From Phycisphaerae bacterium (GTDB lineage Bacteria; Planctomycetota; Phycisphaerae; Phycisphaerales; UBA1924), in NCBI GenBank assembly GCA_030432255.1, contig JAUIHS010000006.1, forward strand, positions 62,001-126,000: a stretch of DNA of 64,000 nucleotides, in the 5' to 3' direction. Shown here piece by piece: positions 9,012 to 17,025 of the stretch. The translations under genes were made by a program, and so were the position numbers. How positions within the stretch are numbered: position 1 is the first letter of the stretch; every line of letters begins with the position of its first letter. The notes beneath the pieces were generated by a model. That model had not been told where the DNA came from, searched no databases, and was given only the letters and a program-made list of their open reading frames with translations.

Positions 9012-10802
9012 ATGGAAATCACGGCGTACCGACTCGGCGATCTCACAGGGTGGTCCCTGGAGCCGGCATCCGCACAGCGCGACTGGATGGACGAGACCAT
9101 CGGTCGACGGGCATACCGCTGCCTGCCATTGTCCATTGCGAACCAGTGCGGATGGGTCGTGCGCGGCCCGCACACCTTCGGCGCCACGTGGACCGGCGGT
9201 GCTGAAGGCTCAGCGACGCACATCACGCCCATCGACGTGCAACCCAGGTTTGACGATCACATCCACACCAACTTCGGACTCGGCATCATCTCCTTCGCGC
9301 TGCCCTGGCTGTTCCGGACACCACCCGGTTACGGCATCCTCGTCACCGGTGCACTCAACACCAGTCGCCTGCATACCGCCCCCCTCTCCGGTGTCATCGA
9401 GACGGACTGGGCCCCCTACTCCTTCACCATGAACTGGCGCATCCTGGTGCCGAATGTGCAGGTGAAGTTCCACCGGGACGACCCCATCTGCGTGCTCATT
9501 CCCTTTCATCTCGATGCACTTGATCAGATGAACGCCGAGATGAAGGTCATTACGGAAGAGCCGGAGCTCAAGGCAGCACATGATGAGTGGAGCCGCGAGC
9601 GACGCGCCGACAACGAACGCAACCGCGACCTCCCCCTCGAAGAACAGAAGTACAGCCTCAAGTATCTTCGTGGCGTCACCATGTCGGGTGAGCGTGAGGC
9701 ATCTCATCGTTCGAAGCTGAAGCTGCCGGCGTTCACGGGCATATCGCCGCGCTGGCCGAAGGGTGAGCCTGCGGACCGCACAGCGACGCCACCACCGGCG
9801 TCTCCCGCCGCGCCCGGCGGCACGAGTCCGACACCACCACCCCCAGCCCCACAGGTGCCACCGGCGGGTGGAGTCACCCCCGAGCGCATCTTCGCATCAC
9901 CCGAGTTGTACCTCACTGACTTTGATCCGGCTTCCGGACGCACCGTGCTGGCGCGGATGTCGCGCCAGACATACAACGAGTCACCCGCGCTCGATCACCG
10001 CATGAGTTCGCTCGGTCCCCCCGTGTACCAGGCCACGATGATGGGGATGATGCAGATGCGGCGCCGGTTCAACCCTCCCGCGCAGCCCGCGCACATCGTG
10101 GTGCGCAGTGCCGGTGTACAGACCTTCTCCCAGATCGCGGCGCTCGACCCGATCGCCACGGTGTACCGCGAACCACTGGTACTCACACGCGTGGCAGATA
10201 TGAAGCGGCAGGCGCTTGCCGGACAACCGGCGTCATCTGTGACAACGTGGGACGATGCTCTTGATGTCCTCCAGCAACTCTACGCGCGACGCTGGCAACC
10301 CGAAGAACAATCCGTGGTCCTCGCCGCCGATGCGGGCATGGTTCTGGTCGAAGACTTCCTCGCGGCACATGGCGAAGCGAAGGCCGCCGTCATGTGGATG
10401 CCGCTGCACCGGTCACTCGGATCGCTGCTCGGGGCGCCTGACCTGCGACAGCGTGCTGCCCGGGCAGCGGCGGACGCTCGGCACCTCGAAGGAACTGCCA
10501 GCGTGGATACCGCGGCACTCTCCGACACCCAGTGTGCGACATTCCTGTGGTGCGTCCAGATGCGCCAACTTGAGGAGGCCTGTGCCGCGCACGGCTCGCG
10601 GCTGCTGCCTGTCGATGCAAGCACCCTGAACGCACAGGCCATCCAGGAACTGGCGAAGCACCTCGGCCTCGCCACCGAGATCAGCGTCGGCGCGCCGTTG
10701 CCACCCGGACGCCCGGTCACCGATGCCATGCGCGACGAAGCAGATCAGTTCGCGCAGTCGCTCTGTCCAGCAGGTGTGCCGGACCCGTCTCTGCTCTACT
10801 GA
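9012..10802 (+). CDS. DUF6065-like domain fused to a sulfotransferase-like domain
   Basis: 596 aa in two parts. Residues 1-245 resemble the uncharacterised DUF6065 family: motifs around GWSLEPA, NQCGWVV and FGLGIISFALPWLFRTPPGYG. A Pro/Ala/Thr-rich linker occupies about 251-288. Residues 289-596 look like a divergent sulfotransferase-fold domain: the strand HIVVRSAGVQTFSQ, a VVLAADAGMVLVEDFLAAH segment and a conserved-looking MRQLEEACAAHGSRLLPVDA helix-strand. The classical PAPS loop is not clear, so catalysis is uncertain. It starts 55 bases after the Rieske gene (GGGAG upstream of ATG) and its stop overlaps the convergent gene at 10796 by 7 bases. Domain names are from memory of the families. 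Confidence 0.6.
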   Translation: MEITAYRLGDLTGWSLEPASAQRDWMDETIGRRAYRCLPLSIANQCGWVVRGPHTFGATWTGGAEGSATHITPIDVQPRFDDHIHTNFGLGIISFALPWLFRTPPGYGILVTGALNTSRLHTAPLSGVIETDWAPYSFTMNWRILVPNVQVKFHRDDPICVLIPFHLDALDQMNAEMKVITEEPELKAAHDEWSRERRADNERNRDLPLEEQKYSLKYLRGVTMSGEREASHRSKLKLPAFTGISPRWPKGEPADRTATPPPASPAAPGGTSPTPPPPAPQVPPAGGVTPERIFASPELYLTDFDPASGRTVLARMSRQTYNESPALDHRMSSLGPPVYQATMMGMMQMRRRFNPPAQPAHIVVRSAGVQTFSQIAALDPIATVYREPLVLTRVADMKRQALAGQPASSVTTWDDALDVLQQLYARRWQPEEQSVVLAADAGMVLVEDFLAAHGEAKAAVMWMPLHRSLGSLLGAPDLRQRAARAAADARHLEGTASVDTAALSDTQCATFLWCVQMRQLEEACAAHGSRLLPVDASTLNAQAIQELAKHLGLATEISVGAPLPPGRPVTDAMRDEADQFAQSLCPAGVPDPSLLY

Positions 10803-11287
10803 CGCGTGAGCGGCGGCGGCAGAACTCCGACGGCGATCGATGTCGGAATCGGAAAGCGGATCAGGATGTGTACCGCGCGGCCCGGCGGGGCATCGCCCCG
10901 CAGCAACACGTGATCCGACCAGTGGGCGTGCTCCGGTGGGAGGTCCCGAATGAGCCCGGCATCCCGCAGCGTGGTCGCCCGGGTTTCGGCTGGCGTGCGC
11001 TTTCCGATCATGATGTGCCAGACATCACTGTCTACGAGCGCGAGAATATCGCTCGCTTCGATGCACATCTCCCACTCGGCGCGATCTCTCCAGTGCCGAC
11101 GCCAGCCGCCGCGGCGAGCCTCATCATCCTCCAGGCACCACACGAACTGATCAGTCCCCAGAAGCCTCACGAGTTGATCCCGGGCGTGGCGATAATGCGG
11201 TAGCGTCTCAAGGAATGTGCTGCGCTCGGGATCGATCGCACCACTGTGTGGCTCAAGTTCCGCGTGCTGGTATGTGAGGAGGCGCAT
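10796..11287 (-). CDS. Hypothetical soluble protein, about 163 aa
   Basis: Soluble protein with no membrane span, rich in Asp, Glu, Arg and Trp (for example LEDDEARRGGWRRHWRDRAEWEM near the middle). I do not recognise the family. An ATG at 11287 is chosen; a GTG at 11302 would overlap the stop of the upstream pseudopilin gene in a GTGA arrangement and add five residues. Either way it is tightly coupled to the pseudopilin gene, so it may act with it. The 3' end overlaps the convergent DUF6065 fusion gene. Confidence 0.55.
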   Translation of the reverse strand: MRLLTYQHAELEPHSGAIDPERSTFLETLPHYRHARDQLVRLLGTDQFVWCLEDDEARRGGWRRHWRDRAEWEMCIEASDILALVDSDVWHIMIGKRTPAETRATTLRDAGLIRDLPPEHAHWSDHVLLRGDAPPGRAVHILIRFPIPTSIAVGVLPPPLTRQ

Positions 11288-11298
11288 GGCGGATCGAT

Positions 11299-12153
11299 TC
11301 ACTCGGCAGATGCGGAGAACCAGTAGAGCACACGGGCCTCCATCTCGGACATCTGCAGGGTCGCCGTCGTACCAATCGCGGTGTAGCTCTCAACGTTGCT
11401 TGTCCACGCCGCCGCGTCCGAGGGCAGCGTCTCAACATGCAGGTCGAAGAAAAGCGACGGACGCTTGTTCCCCGGATGACTGCCGCGATGCCCACCGCAT
11501 AGCGTCTCGGGACGATCGTCGATGATGTCGCAGGCGGTACTGATCGACTCGCGTGCTTCGGTGTGCCCGTGCCCTTCGTTGTAGAAGACGGCGTTGTCAA
11601 TGAGTGCCGCGACCTCGGTGGGTCGTCGAATGTCATTGAATCTTCGCCAGCGATCGCCACCCCAGCGGTCCTGAAAGGGCCCGGGAGCTTCGGCCTGGAT
11701 GTCGATGAAGTCGGCGAACTCATTGATGAAGACCACGTTGAAGATCCACGTGTTCGGCGCGTGGTGAACATAGCCGATGTGGGTCCAACGATCGGTATAG
11801 AAGCCATCGGCGTTGACTTCCGGGCAGCGGAAAATCCCGTGCGGAATCTGGAAGCTTGAGTCGGGCTCCTGTTCAAACGGATCATCCATGTACTCGGCGA
11901 GAATCGTGGCAAGCGGACGGCTCTGTCCGCCCCCGGGCCCGACGCGGGTCTCAAGCAGCGGCGGCAACCGATCGTCATAGTCGGTCGCATACTGACGCAG
12001 GATCATCCCCTGCTGCCTGAGGTTCGACAGATCCGCAGCGGTCCGCGCCTGTGCCCGTGCCCGCCCGAGAGCCGGAAGCAGGATGCCGACGAGAATGGCG
12101 ATGATGGCGATGACAACCAGAAGTTCGATGAGTGTGAAGGCTCGCCGGGGCAT
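11299..12153 (-). CDS. Type II secretion/type IV pilin-like pseudopilin (DUF1559-like)
   Basis: 284 aa. The N-terminus [20 protein letters not shown] is a prepilin signal, with processing expected just before the Phe and Glu at +5. A hydrophobic helix continues to about residue 28. The C-terminal region has [11 protein letters not shown]...[11 protein letters not shown], a variant of the H-x9-DG motif of planctomycete prepilin-processing proteins, in which the usual Gly after Asp is Leu. Planctomycetes encode many such proteins; their structural role is largely unknown. The ATG has no Shine-Dalgarno site, and a TACAAT hexamer lies 6 bases upstream. Confidence 0.82.
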   Translation of the reverse strand: MPRRAFTLIELLVVIAIIAILVGILLPALGRARAQARTAADLSNLRQQGMILRQYATDYDDRLPPLLETRVGPGGGQSRPLATILAEYMDDPFEQEPDSSFQIPHGIFRCPEVNADGFYTDRWTHIGYVHHAPNTWIFNVVFINEFADFIDIQAEAPGPFQDRWGGDRWRRFNDIRRPTEVAALIDNAVFYNEGHGHTEARESISTACDIIDDRPETLCGGHRGSHPGNKRPSLFFDLHVETLPSDAAAWTSNVESYTAIGTTATLQMSEMEARVLYWFSASAE

Positions 12154-12159
12154 ATGGAC

Positions 12160-12165
12160 ATTGTA
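12160..12165 (-). promoter_or_regulatory. -10 hexamer TACAAT, possible leaderless promoter of the pseudopilin gene
   Basis: TACAAT ends 6 bases before the ATG at 12153, so transcription would start at or next to the start codon. No convincing -35 box is seen. Confidence 0.35.
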
Positions 12166-12333
12166 TGGGAAGTGACGAGGACAGAGGTGAGGAATCAGCG
12201 TGGCGTGTTCGCGCGGCCGCCCTGAATCAGAGGTTGCAGCTTGAGAGCCTGCAGCTTGGCTGCACGCGTGACATCATGCACTCACCCCCAACGTACGAAG
12301 CACATCCTGACCCCGGGGCGCCCGACATCAGCG

Positions 12334-12370
12334 CAACAGAAAGGCCGCCCGGCGCTTCGCCGCGCGGCCT
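12334..12370 (-). terminator. Rho-independent terminator of tRNA-Thr
   Basis: On the minus strand, an outer AGGCCGC/GCGGCCT stem with an inner CGGCG/CGCCG stem is followed directly by TTTCTGTT. It lies 11 bases past the tRNA 3' end. The 12154-12333 stretch beyond it holds nothing else I can name. Confidence 0.8.
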
Positions 12371-12380
12371 CGTGCGAAAG

Positions 12381-12453
12381 AGCCACCTGCCGGACTCGAA
12401 CCGGCGACCTAAGCTTTACGAAAGCTTCGCTCTACCAACTGAGCTAAGGTGGC
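12381..12453 (-). tRNA. tRNA-Thr, anticodon CGT
   Basis: A 73-base cloverleaf without encoded CCA. The acceptor stem GCCACCT pairs with AGGTGGC, the D arm has GCTC AGTTGGTA GAGC, the anticodon stem is AAGCT/AGCTT with loop TTCGTAA (anticodon CGT, reading ACG), and the T arm is GCCGG TTCGAGT CCGGC. The discriminator base is T. It is a single-gene unit with its own promoter and terminator. Confidence 0.95.
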
Positions 12454-12465
12454 AGCGGACCGGGC

Positions 12466-12494
12466 ATGATACCCGGGGGGAATCGGTGTGGCAA
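12466..12494 (-). promoter_or_regulatory. Sigma-70 promoter of tRNA-Thr
   Basis: TTGCCA at 12494-12489, 17-base spacer, TATCAT at 12471-12466, followed by 12 bases and then the mature tRNA 5' end. Spacing and position are as expected for a tRNA promoter. Confidence 0.7.
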
Positions 12495-12577
12495 CGGGCA
12501 CGATGCCGCGAAATCGGCCCTGAGAACGCGTGGCGGCGGTTTCAGGATCAACGGGACAGGCCGCGCCGGGGCGCCTC

Positions 12578-14065
12578 TCAGCCCCCTTCCGGCAGGCAAC
12601 CGTACTGCTCGAGAATCTCGCGAATGGGACCAATGTGACTCGCGTACTTCTCGTGCCGGCGCACGCTGGACTTGTAGATCGGACGCCGCACCTGCTGCGC
12701 GCTCGCCGTCACCGTGATCCGCGCGTTGCGGTGGAATTCGAGGCACGCGTCCTCCCACTTGAGGCCGACGAAGTCGATCAGGCGATGCGCCTGCCCCTCC
12801 AGGTCCGCAACGATGTCCTCGTACTGAACGTGGAGAACCGGGTTGGGGATGATGCCCTCCCAGTGCCTGACCACGCGGCAGAAGACCGCGTAGTGATGCG
12901 CCGCATCCCGCAGGTCGTGGGCATACGTGACCCCCTGGGAGAAGTCCTGGAAGTACATCGAAAGAACGGCATCAAACGGGTCGCGCCAGCACACCACGAT
13001 CGGCGCCTTCGGAAACATCAGGCTGATGTAGCCGAGGTGGCGGAAGTTCGCGAGCATCTTGTCCGTCAGGAACTTCGCGTCCTTGTCGATGTCGCGGCCT
13101 TCGGCCAGGTACGCCCGCGCATGCTCCTTCAGCAGATCCACCGTCAGCCGGTCCAGGGCCTTCCACTTCTCCTGCACCGTGATCTTCATCCTCGTGTGCA
13201 GTTTGATGACGGATTGCGGGAACGCGAACCACTCGCCCGCACCCGCCACTTGGGAGTGGGACGACAAGATCTGCTCGGTCAGGGTCGAGCCCGAACGCGG
13301 GACGCCGATGATGAAGATGGGACGGTTTGACGAGAACCCGGTCCTCGGAAGGTTCGCGTATCGCTCCGCCGACCATCCCTCGATGAGTTCGTCAATCTCG
13401 CGATCCAGAGCTGTGCGATCATGGGGCAGAGCGAGCAGACTGTTGGCGCGCTCGAAGACCGGGAAGGCCCGGTCATACTCGCCCTTCCTGTCGAGCAGTC
13501 GACCCAGTTGGAATCCCATTCGACCTCGGACCGTTGCATTCACCGACTCATCGGCGACCACTGACTCAAGCATGCCAATCGCGCGATCAACGTCATCGAT
13601 GCGATCCGCCATCTTGGCATGAGCCATGATGACGCCGAGCGGAGGTTGCTCCTGTTCGAGGTACGGCGCCATCAGGGCCTTCGCATCATCGAACTGCTGC
13701 CGCAATGCATGGAGTTCAGCCTTCTGACCAATGGCATCATCATCACCGGGCTGCAGTTCGATGGCCCGGTCGTATGCCTTCTCCGCGTCGTCGAGGCGCT
13801 CCAGCGAAACCAGCATGCGTGCATGGGCCTTGTGGTAGTCCACGATGTGAGATGCGATGGTGATTGCCTGTCGGATCTGTCTCACCGCCTGGGGCGTGAG
13901 TTGCGCTGCTTCGTACGCCAGCGCCAGAAGAAAGTGCAGGTGAGCAACATCCGGTGACTGACGCACTGCCATTTTCAGCAGCCGCGTCGCCTCCTGGAAT
14001 TGCCCCGTATTCATCAGCACGGACACGTGGCCCACCAACTGCTGGTATGTCATCTGCTGGTTCAT
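12578..14065 (-). CDS. TPR-repeat sulfotransferase
   Basis: 495 aa. Residues 1 to about 235 are tetratricopeptide-type helical repeats (for example the block ending AEKAYDRAIELQPGD). The rest is a PAPS-dependent sulfotransferase: the 5'-phosphosulfate loop FIIGVPRSGSTLTEQIL near residue 252, and a 3'-phosphate-binding region with VVCWRDPFDAVLSMYFQ in the middle of the domain. The combination is common in bacterial tyrosine- or carbohydrate-directed sulfotransferases; the acceptor is unknown. The ATG at 14065 is preferred over GTG 14071; neither has a good ribosome site. It is the last gene of a unit with cinA, pyk and a substrate-binding protein. Confidence 0.85.
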   Translation of the reverse strand: MNQQMTYQQLVGHVSVLMNTGQFQEATRLLKMAVRQSPDVAHLHFLLALAYEAAQLTPQAVRQIRQAITIASHIVDYHKAHARMLVSLERLDDAEKAYDRAIELQPGDDDAIGQKAELHALRQQFDDAKALMAPYLEQEQPPLGVIMAHAKMADRIDDVDRAIGMLESVVADESVNATVRGRMGFQLGRLLDRKGEYDRAFPVFERANSLLALPHDRTALDREIDELIEGWSAERYANLPRTGFSSNRPIFIIGVPRSGSTLTEQILSSHSQVAGAGEWFAFPQSVIKLHTRMKITVQEKWKALDRLTVDLLKEHARAYLAEGRDIDKDAKFLTDKMLANFRHLGYISLMFPKAPIVVCWRDPFDAVLSMYFQDFSQGVTYAHDLRDAAHHYAVFCRVVRHWEGIIPNPVLHVQYEDIVADLEGQAHRLIDFVGLKWEDACLEFHRNARITVTASAQQVRRPIYKSSVRRHEKYASHIGPIREILEQYGCLPEGG

Positions 14066-14104
14066 GGTCACATGGTCATCACGAGGGCAGACTTCGTCAA
14101 ACCC

Positions 14105-15424
14105 TCAGTGGTTCGGGCGCTCCCAGAGCAGTGGCTCATCCGGAATCCCACGCAATTGGCGCCAGAGCATCGCCAGGGCCATCTTCGCACTCACGCTCCG
14201 GACATCATCACGACCGCCGCGAAACTGAAACCGCTTCACGACGCACTCGGTCTCATGCTCGCGGACGCTTGCCCGAGCAATGAAAACGGTGCCGACCGGC
14301 TTGGTATCGGAGCCGCCGCCGGGACCGGCGACGCCCGTGATGGCCAGGGCATGCATCCCCGCCGCCCCCTCGGGCCATGCGGCGCCAGCCAGCGCCCCCC
14401 TGGCCATGGCTTCCGCGACTTCCCGGCTGACCGCCCCGTACTCCTCCAGCATCTCGTGGGGAACGGCAAGTTCCCGTTCCTTCATGACATTGGCATATGT
14501 CTGCCAGCCACCGAGGTAGACGGATGAAGCACCGTCAACCATCGTGATCATGGCACCGAGCATGCCCCCGGTACACGACTCGGCCGTCACGATCCACTCT
14601 GACCGCTCCGCCAGGGTGCGCACAACCGAGTGCTGGACCTCATCGCTGTCGACACCGACGATAAACGATCCGGCCCGGGACTCGATCGCGTTGCAGGTCG
14701 CGTTGAGCGTCGCCGATGCTGTTCCGGCCTCGCCCTCGAAGCGAATCCTGCAACTCACTGACCCGCCGGATGCCGTCGTTCCGACGAGGGGATTCCGGTC
14801 GCGCTGCATCAGTTCACCCAGTCGCGCTGCAAGATCGGACTCACCGATGCCCAGCGTATGAATCACGCGCGTGGCAATCACGACGGGCGCCGCCGGAAGC
14901 GTCGGGGCCACGTGGGCGTCGAACATCGGGTGCATCTCCCGGGGCGGACCGGGCAACGCAAAGACAGCCGTCTCCCGACCGCCCGCCCCGATCGCCGCGG
15001 CGATCCCCGGCGCCGTTCCATGCGGGTTGGCCAACAGACGCCCGGAGGCTGGGCGCATGGCCTGGATTCTGTTCTTCTCGATGAGTACCCGGCCGCGCTT
15101 CCGGAAGAAGTGCTCCAGTTCGGCAAGAGCCGTCTCATCGAGCACGAGTTCTTCGCCAAGGGCCGCGGCCAATGCAGCCCGAGTCAGGTCGTCGTCGGTC
15201 GGCCCGAGTCCACCGGTGAGCAGGATGACCCCGACGCGCCCGGCGAGTCGGAGCAGGGCATCGCGGATCGACTCAAGATCGTCATGGAGCACCACGCGCT
15301 CCAGCGTGTGGATTCCGCGCCCCAGCAGTTGCTCGGAAAGCCACGGCGCATTGGTGTCAAACCGCTGCCCGAGCATCAGTTCATCGCCGATGGATACGAT
15401 GGCGGCGAGTTGATCGGGCAGCAT
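14105..15424 (-). CDS. cinA: CinA family protein (nicotinamide-nucleotide amidohydrolase / ADP-ribose pyrophosphatase)
   Basis: 439 aa, the usual length for two-domain CinA. The N-terminal MoCF-like domain (about 1-170) has IVSIGDELMLGQRFDTNAPWL, LLTGGLGPTDDD and the LPGPPREM motif. The C-terminal PncC-type deamidase domain (about 260-425) has VTAESCTGG with the conserved Ser-Cys-Thr-Gly-Gly and ITGVAGPGGGSDTKPVGTV. It recycles pyridine nucleotides and detoxifies ADP-ribose. ATG 15424 is chosen, with GTG 15430 possible. It follows pyk by about 10 bases and is probably co-transcribed with it. Confidence 0.93.
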   Translation of the reverse strand: MLPDQLAAIVSIGDELMLGQRFDTNAPWLSEQLLGRGIHTLERVVLHDDLESIRDALLRLAGRVGVILLTGGLGPTDDDLTRAALAAALGEELVLDETALAELEHFFRKRGRVLIEKNRIQAMRPASGRLLANPHGTAPGIAAAIGAGGRETAVFALPGPPREMHPMFDAHVAPTLPAAPVVIATRVIHTLGIGESDLAARLGELMQRDRNPLVGTTASGGSVSCRIRFEGEAGTASATLNATCNAIESRAGSFIVGVDSDEVQHSVVRTLAERSEWIVTAESCTGGMLGAMITMVDGASSVYLGGWQTYANVMKERELAVPHEMLEEYGAVSREVAEAMARGALAGAAWPEGAAGMHALAITGVAGPGGGSDTKPVGTVFIARASVREHETECVVKRFQFRGGRDDVRSVSAKMALAMLWRQLRGIPDEPLLWERPNH

Positions 15425-15433
15425 GCTCACAGG

Positions 15434-17008
15434 TCACATATCGCCATCGGACTCATCATCGTCACGCCCCTTGTCGTCGAAGAGACCGTGCATCTCACCG
15501 ATCATCCTGATCGCCAGCGTATTCACTCGACCGGGCTCATCCAGTGGCTTGCCGCCCAGATGAACCACCGGATCACCGACGACCGCCAACCCGCGCTCCA
15601 GGATGACATCCTCCGCCACCCGCGCAAAGTCGGAGCGGTGCTGTGGAACTTCCTTGATCAGCGTTGGGAAGACGCCGTACAGGATGTTCATCCGGCGAAC
15701 CGCGGCCTCCTCGCTCGAGAAAGCCACGATCGGAATGTTGAAACCATTCCGACTGAGGTAACGAGCCTCGCCACCGCGCTGAGACCAGACGCCGATTGCC
15801 CGTGCACCGATGTCGCGCGCGATGTGCCAGGCGCCGTGCGCCAGCGCAGGTGTCCTGCGGCCCTGCAGGCGCGCAGGCGGCCTGGGTTCCGAGGTGTCCT
15901 CACGAATGTACTCCTCGGTCGCGAGTGCCACCCGCCGCATCATCTCAACCGAAAAGACCGGGTTTCGCCCGACGGCTGTCTCGCCGGAGAGCATGATCGC
16001 ATCGGTGCGATCGAGAATGGCGTTGGCGACGTCACTGACCTCGGCTCGGGTCGGCGTCGCGTTCTCGATCATCGACTCAAGCATCTGTGTCGCCACGATG
16101 CAGGGCTTGCCATACGCATGCGCCACCGCGACGAGTTCCTTCTGCACCACGGGCACGCGAGCGATGTCGAGTTCGACACCGAGGTCGCCGCGAGCCACCA
16201 TGATCCCGTCAGCGGCATCGGCAATCTCACGGATGTTGCGGACCGCCTGTGGTGTCTCGATCTTTGCGATCACGGGAAGGCGTGACGAGGCGGCATCGGG
16301 CGCTTCGGCGGCAAGATAGGTTCCGCAATGCGCGCCGACGCAGAGGCGCTCCGTGAACTGTCGCAGTTCGACGACCTCCTCTGCGCGTCGGACAAACGAC
16401 AGCGCCAGGAAGTCGAGGTGGTGCTCAACCGCCCACTCCACGCAGCGCCAGTCCTTCTCCGTGATGGCAGGGACGGAGAGATCGCTGTCCGGCAGGTTGA
16501 TCCCCTTGCCCGTGGTCACAAGCCCCCCCACCGTCACGCGGCAGCGCAGGCTGTTCGTGTCGCCCTCCACGGCGAGCATGCGAATGAAGCCATCGTTGAT
16601 CAGGACGCGATCGCCCGCCTTCACCTCGGATCCGAGCTTCGGATAGGTGCACACGAGCCGAGGCACTTCACCATCTTCGCACACATCGATGTCGGTACAC
16701 ACTTCGACATCCTGCCCGGCCTCCAGCATGATGCCTTCACCCGGCACGGCGCCGACACGGATCTTGGGACCACTGAGGTCACCGAGCACGGCGATGGACT
16801 GGCCCATCTCTTCGCCAACGCCCCGGATCAGGTCCAGTCGTCGCTCATGTTCCTCGAAGGAGCCATGCGAGAAGTTGAGTCGAAAGAGGCTCGCACCATG
16901 CTCAATGATCTTGCGGATCGTGCGCTCATCTTCCGACGCCGGTCCGATCGTGGCGAGGATCTTGGTGAGCGGCGGAATGTAGCGTGTGTCCGGTCCGGCG
17001 GTGTCCAT
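15434..17008 (-). CDS. pyk: Pyruvate kinase
   Basis: 524 aa; makes ATP and pyruvate from phosphoenolpyruvate and ADP. The N-terminal barrel has TKILATIGPASEDERTI and RLNFSHGSFEEH, the B domain lies at about 80-170, and the active-site region has PVIAKIETPQAVRNI and GIMVARGDLGVELD followed by QMLESMI. The C-terminal regulatory domain has IMLSGETAVGRNP before it. A very acidic tail rich in Asp closes the protein. The ATG at 17008 has AAGGGA 6-7 bases upstream; a TTG 21 bases earlier is in frame but lies inside the preceding gene's end. It comes 17 bases after the substrate-binding protein gene. Confidence 0.95.
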   Translation of the reverse strand: MDTAGPDTRYIPPLTKILATIGPASEDERTIRKIIEHGASLFRLNFSHGSFEEHERRLDLIRGVGEEMGQSIAVLGDLSGPKIRVGAVPGEGIMLEAGQDVEVCTDIDVCEDGEVPRLVCTYPKLGSEVKAGDRVLINDGFIRMLAVEGDTNSLRCRVTVGGLVTTGKGINLPDSDLSVPAITEKDWRCVEWAVEHHLDFLALSFVRRAEEVVELRQFTERLCVGAHCGTYLAAEAPDAASSRLPVIAKIETPQAVRNIREIADAADGIMVARGDLGVELDIARVPVVQKELVAVAHAYGKPCIVATQMLESMIENATPTRAEVSDVANAILDRTDAIMLSGETAVGRNPVFSVEMMRRVALATEEYIREDTSEPRPPARLQGRRTPALAHGAWHIARDIGARAIGVWSQRGGEARYLSRNGFNIPIVAFSSEEAAVRRMNILYGVFPTLIKEVPQHRSDFARVAEDVILERGLAVVGDPVVHLGGKPLDEPGRVNTLAIRMIGEMHGLFDDKGRDDDESDGDM

Positions 17009-17025
17009 GGGCAATCCCTTGCCGT

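Noticed and set aside
12154-12333. Small plus-strand frames next to tRNA-Thr
   Set aside because: No ribosome site or recognisable protein; they overlap the tRNA and its terminator.
12381-12453. tRNA-Thr as an integration site for a mobile element
   Set aside because: No integrase, direct repeat of the tRNA 3' end or foreign gene block lies on either side.
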